DNA from: Zeus faber
Taxonomy: Eukaryota; Chordata; Actinopteri; Zeiformes; Zeidae
Assembly (NCBI GenBank): GCA_960531495.1
Contig: OY482859.1
Location: 10,505,661 to 10,569,660 of the forward strand
DNA: 64,000 bases
Direction: 5' to 3'
Each line of letters starts with the position of its first letter. Positions within the stretch are counted from its first letter, which is position 1. A program made the translations under genes and the position numbers. The notes under the pieces are model-generated. The model made no database searches and was not told the origin of the DNA. It was given only the letters and a program-made list of their open reading frames with translations. Shown here piece after piece: positions 1-12,932 of the stretch.

Positions 1-660
1 CGAGGCCCTTAAGTGCTGTATGTACGTGTTTTTCTTTCTGGAATCTTGAATCACCTATGAACCCGTGAAGGTGCATGAGCGTTGAAGTTTGATTTGCAAT
101 AATAGTTGTGTTGGCAACTATCAAAGCAGGATGGCACACAGAATCAAAAAAAAAAAAGTTAAATATTTCTCTCGCTGTTTTTTTAATGGGCAGTACACCG
201 CAGCCCCCCCTTAATAAGACGTTACAGCATATTTATTTTGCGGCAAAAAAAATAAATAAAAAAATGCTCTCACCCTCTCATCAAAGGGGTCCACTGTTTC
301 TTACTTGAACAGAATTTAAATAACGTTGAAGAAATGCAGAAAATTATATTCCAATTCGTTTTTCAACACGTTTGTATAGTGTAAACAATTGAAAGTAAAA
401 AGTAAGATGTTTTTCGTGAATTGTTTCGGCCGCGTCAATCCCTTTCTTTTGTAAGAAGGCATTTACCTGTGTAAATTGGCATTTGATATTTGATATTTAC
501 GGTAAAAAAAATGGTTGGTTGAAAGACAAAAAATTCATCATTTATAAATACGGTATTCTCACATTACCTTTTATTCGCAGTATATTAACCGACAAACGTT
601 TTCGGGGTTTTTTTTCTCCCCGCTTAATGATTCCCCAAAAATATCTGTTCGCAAAGGCGT

Positions 661-691
<31 letters not shown>

Positions 692-844
692 GACACTCAT
701 TTAAAACATTTTAATATCGCATAAATATGAATAGCGTCGTATCAAAATGTCCACTATATTATATCACATCTTACGTTGTACTTATCTTATCTCATCTCAT
801 GAAATGTCTTTTGTAAAGCCATCGAACTGGCGTAACCCATCTGA

Positions 845-1580
845 CAACACGCCTGGGGAACACGCCTTCTCGCCACCCGCGACCACCTCTTGTCGCCCGT
901 GCGTCACATCAGTCTTCGACGCGCGTCGCGGCGCGTTCCCAACCTACAGGTGTCGTCCGGCGCGCAACGTCCCACTCCGCCGCTTCTCTGGAGGCCGCGG
1001 GTGCGGGGAACGAGCCCAGGTTGACGCCCGGTGGAAGGAGGACGTGGGGAGGGGAGGGGGGGGGGGGGACCCGGGGAGGAGAAAGTTCTACGTCCCCCCC
1101 CCCCCCGGTTCCTGGATGGATAATCAGAGTCCCGTGGTCGCGCGTCCGTGCGCTTTTGGATGGATTGTCCGACCGCTTCTAATGCGATCACGGCCTCCCG
1201 GGTCACAGGGACAGCCCCCCCCCCCCATCCATCCACCCCAAACACATTTAGAGATTATTTATTTTTAGCGCTGGCGTGCGTCCACACCGGGCCCTAATAT
1301 CCAGATGTTTTCTGCTAAGGCGCATGTTTGTGGATTCCTGGAGTTAGGAAACGGGGTTGCATCGGCCTGTCCTTCATTAGCATCCAGTCGGAGTGGAGAG
1401 ACATTCATCACCAGAGACGGAGCTTTCTCCCCCCCCCCCCCCAGCCCCCCCTCCGCCTCCTCCTCCGCCGGGCTACTGTTCCACGGTCTGGAAGAGAGAA
1501 AAATGGTTGGTCTTCAACGGTCTGTACGCACCGCCGATTCACTGAGCCCCCCGGAATAACACGCGCGGAGTGAAGTGGCC
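845..1580. promoter_or_regulatory. CpG-rich segment of unknown role
   Basis: CpG frequency is clearly higher here than in the flanking AT-rich DNA, for example GACGCGCGTCGCGGCGCG near 918-935. No gene was recognised beside it. It could be the promoter of a gene or non-coding RNA running out of the window, or an alternative distal alx3 promoter. Confidence 0.3.
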
Positions 1581-2279
1581 ATTTTAGCGTCGCTGCAGCG
1601 TCACGAGAAAAAAAAAAGAAATAAAAAAAACAAAAAAACCTTTCCTTCTTGGTCATTTGGCGTCCGTTGCTTCTCTGGCTTGTCACCACATGACAACTTC
1701 AATTTGGGCGACGCTGACAACTTTTTGACACAGAACCTCTCTCTCGCTCTCTCTCTGGCGCTCTCTCTCTCTCTCTCTCTTTTTTTTTTTTTTTTTTTTA
1801 AGGTTTTGTGTCCAAGAGGAAAGAATTTGGAAATGCAGCTTTGTGCCTGTGTTTGACAAATTAAAATGTCTGTGTTATCTGTGTTACACCAATCCCCGTA
1901 ACTCATTTTATTATACAATTCACATTTTATGATATGATAATTTAGCCTCAAATATTTTTTAGGGCTATTTTGCCTCAGACAGCTGTTGAAAAATGAATCT
2001 ATGGTATAAGATGAAAGGCTGCAAAGCTTTGGATATTTAGACCATTTAAACTGACCCAAAATAGAAAAAGTTTAAAGGATATATTTGTTCATTTATGCCC
2101 AATGGGACATACGTTTAAGCATTAAAAAACATGTCAAATCTCCTTTCAGCCTTTATATCTTATACTGACGCCTGCATTTGATGAGGTTTTGTACTCCCGA
2201 AAATGAGCTGTTTGGCTACCTCCACCTTAAGGTAAGAGACTGGAAACAGGAAGTTGCATCACTTCCTGCAGTATGTAAT

Positions 2280-2540
2280 TCTACTGATATTATTCAAAAA
2301 CATGTTCAAAAACACACGAAGAAATGTGTTACTATAATTTAATTAATTATTTTTTCCGTTTTCGAAAAAGAGATTTAACAATTTTTTTTTACGGCATAAT
2401 TGTTTGCCACCTTGGGCTGCATTGAAGCGCAGTGAGAAGCTGCGGCAGAGTGGTAAGTTTCTCACGAGTAAAGAGGACAGCGATGTTGTGCTATGAACAG
2501 TTATAAATGAGGGGTAGCCACATTTTGATAAGGCCCGGGT
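2280..2540 (+). repeat. Dispersed repeat family, copy 1
   Basis: The core GGGCTGCATTGAAGCGCAGT followed by GAGAAGCTGCGGCAGAGTGG and TAAGTTTCTCA (2412-2464) recurs four more times in the window. Upstream AAAAAGAGATTTAACA and downstream ATGTTGTG blocks are shared with copy 2, so the element is at least 250 bases long. Confidence 0.65.
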
Positions 2541-2929
2541 TGAAAAATGACAAAATTATTCTTTAAATTGTTTGGTTATAAATCCTAATCCCACCTGCGA
2601 TAACCATCCCATAAACGATTACATAAAAAAACGGGGCCTTTTCTGTATTTTTATCTTCTTACAGACTACTTGAGTGCGGCTCACCCTCGTGAAAAACGCC
2701 CCACAACGGCACCTCGAGATGCCACCAAACAGAACTGAAGGAGGCTCAGAAAAGTGATTCCGGAGATGTTATATAATTATACGCCGCTAAACGCTGGACT
2801 CCTGCGTGCTATAGAGGAAGCCTTGGACGAGGTCAGACAGGGGACAGCGACCCCATTTCCCATTTCCCCTTGCCCCCCAACCGCAGCGCAGTCCCAGTCC
2901 CAGCATCCCAGAATGCAACTCTTCAATCT

Positions 2930-3350
2930 GCTGACCCCGGGGTCGGCAGCTGTCAGTCACAGCCTCAGCTGGCTCTCTGGCTCCTGGACACAGAGAGGAG
3001 GATGTGAGGGAGGCCTCTAAGAAAAGAGCCCGGGCTCTGCATATGGGATCATCTCTGTGCATTCATGGCGGGTAATTAAATTAGCCATCCCTTCTCCTAT
3101 TCTAATGCAAACCTCAGGTTGAATCACCACCCTGTACGTGAGAGGAAAGGCCTCGGGCGGCGATAGCCAGACAAGGATGGCCGCATGTGTTGACAATGTG
3201 TACGTTGAGAGCAGACAGAGTTGTGATTCATTCTGGCCGCCTGTCTGTGGTGCTGTCCGTCTGACAGGTTTGGATAAAAAAGCTCCATCTGCATGCTGTT
3301 CGAGCGAGAATATCATCCAAGATTTCAATAAAGGACCGTCAGAATTCTCT
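2930..3350. promoter_or_regulatory. Candidate conserved non-coding element upstream of alx3
   Basis: This block has balanced, unique-looking sequence unlike its simple-repeat surroundings. It contains a GGTAATTAAATTAGCC homeodomain-type site cluster (about 3071-3086) and TAATGCAAAC, an octamer-like site, near 3103. It lies 4.4 kb upstream of alx3. Conservation cannot be tested here. Confidence 0.3.
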
Positions 3351-3557
3351 GTTGTTTGTTTTTTTTTTTTAACATCTATTGAAGTAACAGGCTCACAAGT
3401 CTGCTTTTTCTCTGTGTTTTGTAATGTCACTCCAGGCTTGGTGGGCTTGCCTCCAGAGTTTGGCTCCAGCGAAAGCCAATCCCTATATATCTGCATCCAC
3501 GTATCTTTGGGAATGTACACGTATGCATGTGCATGAGCGTGCGCGTTTGCACCAGTG

Positions 3558-3559
<2 letters not shown>

Positions 3560-3598
<39 letters not shown>

Positions 3599-3600
3599 CC

Positions 3601-3634
<34 letters not shown>

Positions 3635-3658
3635 CCGCGTGTGTGTGTGTGTGCCCGC

Positions 3659-3689
<31 letters not shown>

Positions 3690-3712
3690 CGTGCGTGCGT
3701 GCGTGTGTGTGT
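3560..3712 (+). repeat. (TG)n microsatellite with CCCGCG interruptions
   Basis: Long TG runs are separated by GCGCCCGCG and GCCCGCG interruptions and end in GCGTGCGTGCG. The alternating purine-pyrimidine tract could favour Z-DNA. Confidence 0.95.
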
Positions 3713-6700
3713 GAAGATGTAAGGTGTAACAGGGTGTGACGAAGCCCGGCCCAGTGACCAGGCCAAGGGAGGATGTAGGATGTGGTGTAGTGTGGCTGGT
3801 GGAAGTAGCCTGTGGCCCCGGGGCCACACAGGGCACATGGTACGAGTGTAGCGGCTCAGAGGGGTCAACGCTATCCAGTGCCCAGAGCCAGGTGGAGGGC
3901 CAGGGGAGACCCGGGACCGTCAGCAGGCTGAAATAATTTCCTGTGCAGGGTCATGCCAAGGACAGGTTCAGGGACCAGGGTCCAGGATCTCCTCTCACAA
4001 CGTGCGTATTAAAGTAAAACTGTTTTTCTCTGCTATTTCTCAGATTGAATGCATCTATCACCGGGCGAGGTAGGAAGCAGATTTTTTTATTTTTTTTTGT
4101 TTCAGATTGATCTGCATAATTTTGGGGTCATGTGTTTTATTTTTATTTTTTTTTGTGGAATGTGGATCTGGTTAAAATGCCATTATTTTTTTTTCCAAGC
4201 CGCGGTTTAAATGTCAAAGCTTGCGCATGAATAGACTTACATCCAACAACATGAAGTCAGCCCCGCATGGTAAACTCCTATACACAGACTTACACAAGCT
4301 GCTGATACCATACTCACGAATAACCCTCAACATCTTATGCACTCTTTACACAAGATTCAAATAAACACTGTTACCTGGGGCGACGTGGAGATCACTGCAG
4401 ACTGACTTCTTCTTACCCACAATTCTGGAATGCATTTACTCAGCTGGGTTCTTGAAATCCGGAGTGCTCTGCTGCCGGAGGACATACTCGTCACGAGATT
4501 CAAGAAACATAACCCTGACCCCTTTGCGTCCATCTCAAAGCTCACTCTCTTACGGCAGAACTATACAATTTTCCACGCTGGTCAACGGGGACTTGCAAGC
4601 TCCAGAGAAGAATGCATCTGCATTGAGAAGGGCTTGAAAGTAACACTGTGCTAGTAATTATGGCGCAGCACAGTTCTTCCGAGCTCCTTTGACCTGAACA
4701 TGCTAATCTAAGTCATGTTACACATAAATGTCATTATGGCATATGTCTAAGGACACAAATCATTTTAGAGCTTAAAGAAGCGTGTCCTCCCTGTGTAAAC
4801 AGTCATGTCTTTATAACTTGTGAGCAATGTCTGGGATGTGCGTTTTAATTTACTTTATTTTTTTTTGCGTTTTTTTTTTTGCGTTTTTTTCGTCCCAACC
4901 ATTTTGGAAACATTTGTTGAGAGGGCGGATTTTGGATCCGATCATTTGTACAAGTAGAACATCACCTCGAGGAGATTTCTTGTCTAGCTATTAAAATACG
5001 AAAAAAAAAAGAATTCTAATGTAATATTTGCACGTCAGATGTAATGCCTCAGTACTTGGAAACTATTGATCCATAACCCCTTTCCATTTGGATCAGTTCT
5101 GCTGATATGCGGCCCCTCCCAAAGTCAAGCGGACTGCATGTTTATCCACTTGTCCATCAGTCAGGCACATGCACACTCAGCTTCTCAGAGAGATTGTCAG
5201 ATGCCCCCCAGCCCCAATGTTTCTATATCCAAACTTGGTAAGTGCACCTTGTTTAGACGTGGCTTAACCAGATTTTAGATAGCATGTCAATAACAGTGCT
5301 CAGAGAGAGCCTTTAATCTTTCTGCTTTGTGGAGCTCTGCACTAGGAAATTAGAATATTCACACAGGCCTTAATTCAGTGTCAGTGCGACGAATATTATT
5401 CGTGAGAATATGCACGTAATCCTTTATAGAACTGTGCGTGTCAGATATTTTTGCGTTGCGTTTACTTGTGCGTGTGTGTATTTATGAGCAATAATGAAAA
5501 TGAAAAAGATTTTGGGAGAAGGTTACAGCCAACCTGTTTATTTAGCTTTCGGTTATTTATTTTTCTATTCGTTTTATTATTTATTTTGAGAAAAGCGGGG
5601 GTACTTTAACGGAGAACTATATGCGTATATTCTGATGGTGATAGATAAAATAAAATAAATATGTATATGTATACATTTATATAGACAAGTGCGTCATAAA
5701 AACGACCTGGAATGAAACACCAGAGAATAAACCTACATTCCGTGAAAGGTAAGACACCGTGTTATTTGCAGTTTGTCTATAGATCTGCATCAGTAATACA
5801 ACGAAATTAATTGTTTTGTATTGTATTTTTTTAAACTTGCAAAGATGATTTTCTAACTTCTGCTCGTTGTCTGCTACTTAGTAAAATTGTAAATAACGAG
5901 TGATGGGGGTTTTTTTTGGATAGATTTGTAGATTTTGATTTGTTTGGAGAAAATGCAGTTAGTTGACTCAAAACATCAAATGCAACGACTGTCATGATTA
6001 TTCTAGAATTACAGTTATTACAAACGATGGGATTTTGCCGAACTATTCTTGGGGTTTCTGCGTTTTTGTGCTATTTGGTTTTGTCTTCAGCATGAAACCA
6101 ACAAAACTGCAATTATCGACGGACGCTGAAGAAAAGCATTAGCGAAACACAACATTTCACTTGAGCCATCTTCGTCATTCTTCGCCTGAAAACACAAGCT
6201 CTTTCTAATTCTCCCGCGGCTTGAAAGCTGCGTGTTTCAATCTGCCTGCTAGTTTATTTCTATGGTCTCGAGTCGGCTTTAGATTTGAGCCTTCTTTGTA
6301 GTTTTTGCCTTTTTTTTTCTCTTCCTCCCAAAGATATTCAGTGTGCGTTGCCGAGTTGCTTTGGGTGGTTTTTTTTCCTCCCGCTTAAACCGTCATTTGA
6401 TTCAAAAATGATTCTCAGACCTATCGCCGGAACAGCAGCGATTAACGACTAAAAGTACCTAATCTAAACCAAGTCGCGTAAACAAAGTGGTTTGATCCCC
6501 AGCATTTTATTGTGTTATCATTTTCCAGAAATATTTTGACAATTAGTTTTCTCTCATTTTGTATTTCGTCAAAACACAAAGACAAAATTAAAATGTGTGC
6601 GTAACACAGAGCAGCAGCAACGTAGAAGTAACACCATAAGAATGTTGAAACTTAGAAGCCACTGTTTTTACAGTTTGCACTGACAGATCTTTGAGAGAAA

Positions 6701-7500
6701 AAAAACAACAAGTTTGTAAATTGTACTTGGACAAGTATTTTCACCGAATGGAAAAATATATTTTACATTATGTATAAAAATAATTAAAAAGTTAACCGAT
6801 TGGACTTGAACCAAATAGTTGCACCGAACAGGAGTATTAAGTCTAGAGTTTTATGAGTAAATATTTATATTTTCAAAGTTAGTTGCATCGAATGGATAGA
6901 AATGACACTACGTTTTAAAAAACGAAAATGTTAATAAATGACGCTTTGACAAAGCAATTACACCGTACAGAAAAAAAAAAACATTTTCCATGATTGTGAA
7001 TAAAAAAAAACCCAGAAGTGGTCATGGCCTTTAATCAGGGGAAAAAACAATTTGCTCCTTTTTTGTGCGTAAAGTTTGTTCCGACGTAAGTTTGTGTCTC
7101 TCCTCCGAGCGTGTTCCTGTGACTATAACCGTGTATGAAATAGAAATTAAATGGTTAATTGGATGGACACAAACCACACATGATTGAATTTTTAGCGGAT
7201 TATATCAGACTGGCTACCCCCCCCCCCCACCCCACCCCTACCCCCACCACCACCACCACCACCACACCCCCCACACACATCCTCTCCCTCTCTCTGACTC
7301 TCTCTCTCACCCTCTCTCTCTCTCTCCCTCTCCCTCTCCCCACCTCTCCTCCGCCACCCTCCACTCCCCGCGCTCTGTTTTCACGGCTCTTTGTGTCTGG
7401 TGTGATCCCACCCACTCCGGGTCCCTCCATCCCTCCATCCCTCTCACTCGGGCCGCGGCATCACAGGAGCCCCGTCTCTCCTGCGCGCAGGACACGAACC

Positions 7501-8657
7501 ATGGAGACGGAACCGTGTTTGTCTTTCTCTTCGCAGGCGAGCCGGGAGAACTCCCCGGGTCTGGAGCACGGCCCGGGCTCCTTTCTCCCGCACCCGCACC
7601 CGCACCCGCACCCGCACTCCCACCCCCACCCCCACCCGCACCCCCACCGCCTCGGCCTGGGCCTGCGCGGGGACTTCTACGGGCCTTCCTCGGGGAGGTT
7701 CGGGGACGCGCAGGACTTTACGCACGGGGCCGCGGGAGCCGCCGCGGCGGCCAACAACTCGGGCGCGTCGCCGTCAAAACACACCAAGTTCCTGGAGAAC
7801 GTAAACCAGGAGCAGAAGGGGAGCGCGAATAGTGGGAAGACGAATTTCTATGAGAGCAACTCGGAAGGTAAGGAGATGAGCACTGGAAATAAATGGCTAA
7901 ACTGGTTGGAATACAATAGTATGAGTGACAATACACTCGATAACAATAATAATAATTATTATAATTATAATTATAATAATAGTACTGCTAATAATACTCA
8001 CGACAATTACAATTATTAATATTGTTATTATTATTATTATAAATGACAAATGTAAAATGGCGTGGGGGAAAAAAGACATAATGCAATAATGAGAATAATA
8101 TCAAATTAAACATGACAAATAAATAAATAGACAGTTGCAGTCATTATGGCCTGGTTTTGGGGGCGTTGTTATGGAGTAAACTCGACGTTTCATTTCCTAT
8201 ATATCCTTCCTTAAAAAGGGATAAAATACGCATAAAATGCTGATTTAATGAAAATGTAAAAATTATAAAAAAAAATGTCAATGCTTAACTTGTGTATAGC
8301 ATTGCAGCCGATATATAAAAATACACATATACATGTTGCTCCTAATTAGACTCATTTACCGGGAATCCGGCACGTGCACGAGGAACATTTTGCAGAGTTT
8401 AAAAATACACATTTATACCCACCAAAATATGTTTTTATTTACCCGCCAAAATTTAGAAACTGCGTGGAAGTTTCGTGATTAAAAAAAATGTCAGCAGTTT
8501 CTCCTGCACCTGACAACTGAGGTCAGTCAGGTCCAGTGTGAGGTGAGAAAGGTTAAAGGTCAGCCAGTGCCAAGCTGGGTGTGTCACAGAGCTGTTCTCT
8601 GCTATGCTCCAGTCTCATACATTTTATAAGTTAATTGCAAAGTATCCATAATTATAA

Positions 8658-8688
<31 letters not shown>

Positions 8689-11600
8689 GTTTACATTATT
8701 TTGCTCTCATTATTATTAATTGGAATTTCTGTAATTGCCGGTGGGCATTTTCCAAAATGCAAGCCTGGGGATTTATGAGGTCTTTTGTTTTATTTATTAG
8801 TGTTGATAATCAATCCGGATATTACTGCTGATAAGGGCTGTGTGATATCTGTGTCCAGAAAAATATACAGCGTGATTCATGTTGCTAAAGGACAGCCGAT
8901 AACACCTAAGAACCTACCGACATTTAAAGTGGACTTTTCAACTTTTTATTTCTCATATAGAAAATAATTAAAACACAAAAGGCACATAGTTTTACTTTCT
9001 CTTTCTTTCTTTCTTTCTTTCCTTCTTTCTACGTTTTATGTTTATTCTTGTAGTGTGTAATTTTTTGAGCTAATAAGTGAATTATTTCATTCGTTAGCGT
9101 GTACTTGTGTATGCGTATATTTGCATTTGCTCTTGTTTGACCTAATTAATGAATTAATTGCGTGCGCGTGTTTTCCATCAAAATCGACCATGGCTAAGAG
9201 TGCGCGTGAGCGTGTCTATTTTAGACACCATTGTAAAGTTTTGTATTTTATTTTATTTTGTTCTTGCAATCCACTTTCATGCAATGTTGCTCGGGTGAAA
9301 TACTCACATTTGAGCATATAAAAATAATAATTACACATGCTAAATAAAATTATATAAGTATACAGGCTATAGTTAATTATTTATTGTGAAAATAAACTAG
9401 TAAGTAACTTTTTTGCATACAAATATGGAATTTTTCTTGATCGCACGTGGAAAGATTTTTGTTTCAAGGAAACAATGGCCCACAACAAAAAACAAATTGC
9501 TTATTTTGCGGTAAAGTAAAATTAAAATTGAAGTGAAAGTCTATCACACTATTATGACTCCGTTATTGAGAAATGTGTGTAATTTGGAGTATGGTTCAAA
9601 TTTGATCAAGATCTGAAAATTATTTTGGAAAGAGACAGCAACTAAGAGCAGATGTTCTCTGATGGAATTCATATTGAGTAGATCTTGCACATCCCCAACA
9701 GAACCAATTAGAACCACTTGTATATGGTTTGAAGTACAATTTTTGACCACAAATAACTTCTAAAAAGCCTTTTGAGCAGACTGCAGAACGTCTTGTACAG
9801 AACAAGAGGCCAGGAAAAGAGCAGCTCGAATTCTCACCATGATGATGTCAGTTTACTAGAATAGCTCCTTCTTTCATGATATTCCAACTCGGTTCTTTGT
9901 GCGTTTTCTCCTCTTTTTGTACACATTATACTGCATTTTACACAGATATCCCGTTACATTGGGGAGGGGGAGCGGATGTGGGTTTCTGACAGGGTAAAAG
10001 CTACACCGTGTCCTATGGCCCCACCGGTTTGCAATCTCGAGGAGGAATATTTTCAGATTGGGCTGCGGTGTGACGTTTGACTTAATGGACATGAGGAAAT
10101 GACTGTTGCAGTGAAAAGTGCTCTCTGTTGGCCCCCATATTGAATTAAGAAAATGGGCAAAGTACAGACTAAACTGTCCCCCGTGAGTGTCTGCAGTTAG
10201 ATGGAGTGATGGAGCGAGTTTTTTGGGGGGAAAGGTTAGACATAATGAAAATAGACAACAACATCCAAACACTGCAGGAGTCGAACAGCCCTTTTCATGG
10301 TCTGCAGGAATTAAGGAAAATACTCCTCAAGCTACATTTCCTGTTGCTGTTATACACACTGCACTGCAGAATATGCATTATAGATATAACATATAATGCA
10401 CATTCTGGCCCAAAGTAGTGCCATTTCTAGCATTATGTGAGCAAGTGTATATAAATATTTATATATACTTTGAAAAGACATACTTTGCATACGGAAATTA
10501 TATTTAATTTCAGAAATGCTAACTGAAACTGAAAATAATACCCATCACCCGTACTTGTTTTTAATCATTGGTTTGTGGGTGTATTTGAGCCCCCTGAGCC
10601 AGGACCATGTGGCTAATGTCATTAAATAAAGCTCAGATTAATTAAGGGAACCCGCATAATTTCACAATGTATGTTGGGCCAGTTTCCTAACAGCCATCGG
10701 CAACTTTGTTTGGAGGGTTGAGTCAAAATAGAGTGAAAACGTTTTTAAACTGATACCCTGGCGTGATATCCTATTCATACTGCTTTTGATTGTATTTGGA
10801 GATATATAATCATCATGTTTTTTTTGTGTTTGATGTGTTGCATAGTCCAGATATGACTGATTTGATACCAAAATCCAATTATAAACACCAGTGGTGGCAG
10901 CTGCTACTCACATCAATGTAACTGCCATTTCAGCTCATTTCATTAATGCTATAATTTTCCAATACTCTTTCCACCATGGATAAAAGCTTAAAGTCGGTCG
11001 TTCTGACAGAGTGACACTCGTTCTGTGCCCTGCATTTCACAGTCAGAGGGAAGGCCTCGCCGAAATCCATGGCCTACCCCGCAGGGATCGGCTCGGACTG
11101 CTGTGCCAAGCTGAAAGAGCCGACCAGCAGCGTCCCGGGCGACTCCATCGCCGACTCCATCGACCTGTCGGGCAAGAACAAGAAGCGCCGCAACCGCACC
11201 ACCTTCAGCACCTTCCAGCTGGAGGAGCTGGAGAAGGTGTTTCAGAAGACGCACTACCCGGACGTTTACGCCCGCGAGCAGCTGGCCCTGCGGACCGAGC
11301 TGACCGAGGCCCGGGTCCAGGTACGTGGACGGAACCCTACACACTACGGATCCTCATGATGGGGAAATTCTGCTTTTATATTGTGAACCCAATGCTGAAG
11401 AATCCAGCTGAGGTTAACTATGTCAACAATTTCCAAAGTAGCTAAATATCAGATTTCTCCCGTTGCTACTCACTACTCAGTGCTGAACCTAACATCAGTA
11501 TTCCCACCCCGACTACATTCCTTCCTGTCACCACTATCACTTCATGGCCATCGTTTAACCTCAACGGCAGCCTGAGCCGCGGTCGCACTGTCTTCCAAAA

Positions 11601-12476
11601 AGTGGCCTAACCCCGACTCTGTGTTTGTGTCAGGTGTGGTTCCAGAACCGTCGAGCTAAGTGGAGGAAGCGGGAGCGCTATGGAAAGATCCAGGAGGTGC
11701 GCAACCACTTTGCTGCTACATACGATATCTCTCTGCTCCCCCGCCATGACACATACCAGGTACATACCGACACATACTGCAGGCCCCACGTAGCCCCACA
11801 TGTGATAGTATGTACACCATGGCAGTGGCAATGGTAGCAGTAATAGTTACAGTGGGATGACTCTATTTGCCTACTTATTTGCCTGAAAGTGTTATTTAGC
11901 AAGTACTACTAAACCTTTGATAGGCCAAATTATATTAAATATAAAATATAATTTAGACGGATATTTAGTAGTTTATTGTTGTGCCTGAATGAATGCAGTA
12001 ATAACAAAGTGTTGCAATGGTTGCATAAATCATCTGTTGAAAATCAAGTTTTTATTTCCATTTCTCACACCAACTCTCTCTCTCTCTCTCTCTCCCTCTC
12101 TCCCTCTCTCCATCTCAAGATGCAGAGCAACCTGTGGCCCGGGGCCCCGTCGGGGGGCGGCGGCAGTACGAACGGGGGCTGCGTCCTGGGGGCGGAGTCC
12201 ATGTCGTCGTCCTGCATGAGCCCCTACTCGCACCCGCACGGCAACCTGCCCGGCTTCATGGGCATGCCCGCCTCCCCCGCCCACCCCCACCACCACCACC
12301 ACCACCCGCCGCACCACCCGGGCATCAACGGCCTTTACTCGCTGCACAGCTTCCCCGGGACCCTCGGGCCCCCGTCCTTCGAGCCGGGCCCCGAAACAGA
12401 ATACAAGCCCACCGGCCTGGTGGCGCTCCGGATGAAGGCCAAGGAGCCGGGGAGCCTCTTGTCCTGGCCCACATGA
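7501..12476 (+). CDS. alx3: ALX3 paired-type (aristaless-like) homeobox transcription factor, 4 exons
   Basis: Coding exons are 7501-7867, 11043-11320, 11634-11759 and 12120-12476, all bounded by GT/AG with matching phase, giving 375 residues. The start is the ATG opening [11 protein letters not shown]. The homeodomain spans about residues 170-229 ([20 protein letters not shown] through [14 protein letters not shown]). It is a Q50 homeodomain, split by an intron between positions 46 and 47 as in other paired-type genes. An OAR-like motif ([18 protein letters not shown]) ends the protein. The middle part ([25 protein letters not shown]) matches ALX3 better than ALX1 or ALX4. Known family role: nuclear activator binding palindromic TAAT sites, acting in frontonasal mesenchyme. 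Oddities are a His-Pro run at residues 31-49 and a His tract in exon 4. The exon 2 acceptor could also lie 3 bases downstream. Confidence 0.93.
7590..7650 (+). repeat. Coding hexanucleotide repeat (CACCCG/CACCCC) in alx3 exon 1
   Basis: The sequence is an in-frame run of His-Pro codons with one His-Ser interruption, encoding residues 31-49 of ALX3. The unit is 6 bp, so length changes keep the reading frame. A separate His-rich tract (six consecutive His followed by PPHH) lies at about 12286-12320 in exon 4. Confidence 0.85.
7926..8042 (+). repeat. AT-rich AAT/ATT imperfect repeat in alx3 intron 1
   Basis: Imperfect AATAAT and ATTATT units follow the exon 1 donor by about 60 bases. They explain the Asn/Tyr-rich read-through frame here. 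Confidence 0.85.
8500..8610 (+). promoter_or_regulatory. Candidate regulatory block with DR1 nuclear-receptor site, alx3 intron 1
   Basis: AGGTTAAAGGTCA at 8550-8562 is a direct repeat of the AGGTCA half-site with 1-base spacing (HNF4/RXR type). The surrounding sequence, CACCTGACAACTGAGGTCAG, also carries E-box-like motifs and is more GC-rich than the intron. Function is inferred from motif shape only. Confidence 0.25.
10560..10665. promoter_or_regulatory. Candidate homeodomain-site cluster in alx3 intron 1
   Basis: CTAATGTCATTAAAT at about 10614-10628 and AGATTAATTAAGG at about 10636-10648 carry several ATTA cores, with TAAT..ATTA palindromes of the kind bound by paired-type dimers. It lies 0.4 kb upstream of the homeodomain exon, so autoregulation is possible. 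Confidence 0.25.
12068..12119 (+). repeat. (CT)n tract serving as polypyrimidine tract of alx3 exon 4
   Basis: A CT-rich microsatellite with CCCTCTC variants ends 6 bases before the AG acceptor of alx3 exon 4. It therefore doubles as an unusually long polypyrimidine tract. Its length may vary between individuals. Confidence 0.75.
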
Positions 12477-12932
12477 CAACCACAGCGCCATTTTCCCTTC
12501 ATGCATTGACTGAGCCAGAGCATTTTGCCTTCCCGCCCTTATACACACTTTAATACTCAAAACGAAATGTACACACCCTGCAGCGTTTTCGTCTCCTCTC
12601 CATTGTTGCATTTATTGTTAATTGACCTTGAGATCTTTAACGATCACGTCCCGTAACCTCTTTTTTATTTTTTGGGGGGAATATGGGACAATTTCACAAA
12701 CACAAGGAGGGACCTGGAGCCTCTTCCGTAAAAACCCAAATGTGTTCCAAGGAATTTCAAGGTTTTTCTCCCAGAGAAGAGAGGTTTTCAAAGAGGTTTT
12801 TCTCTCTTTACATTACCATAACCTTGATGATACCCAAATAGAGCAAAATGCTGTTATTTAAGCATGTAAAAATGTAATTATCATTATACCCATTGATTAA
12901 TGTCTACTGTTGTACTTAATAATGTGACCAAT

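Larger units (their letters stand above)
1..7100. other. Non-coding DNA upstream of alx3
   Basis: No protein frame with family resemblance was seen on either strand. The stretch is AT-rich, with A-runs (667-691), homopolymer C/G runs near 1050-1110, 1217-1225 and 1432-1442, a (CT)n/T-run at 1738-1799 and (TG)n at 3560-3712. The open frames here are short or made by simple repeats. Confidence 0.6.

Noticed and set aside
7159..8019. A 286-residue frame with an extended N-terminus for alx3
   Set aside because: The part before 7501 is CT/CAC microsatellite with no ATG in a good context, and the part after 7867 is intron past a clear GTAAGG donor.
12030..12611. A 193-residue minus-strand frame over alx3 exon 4
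   Set aside because: It is the antisense shadow of the His/Pro-rich GC-rich exon.
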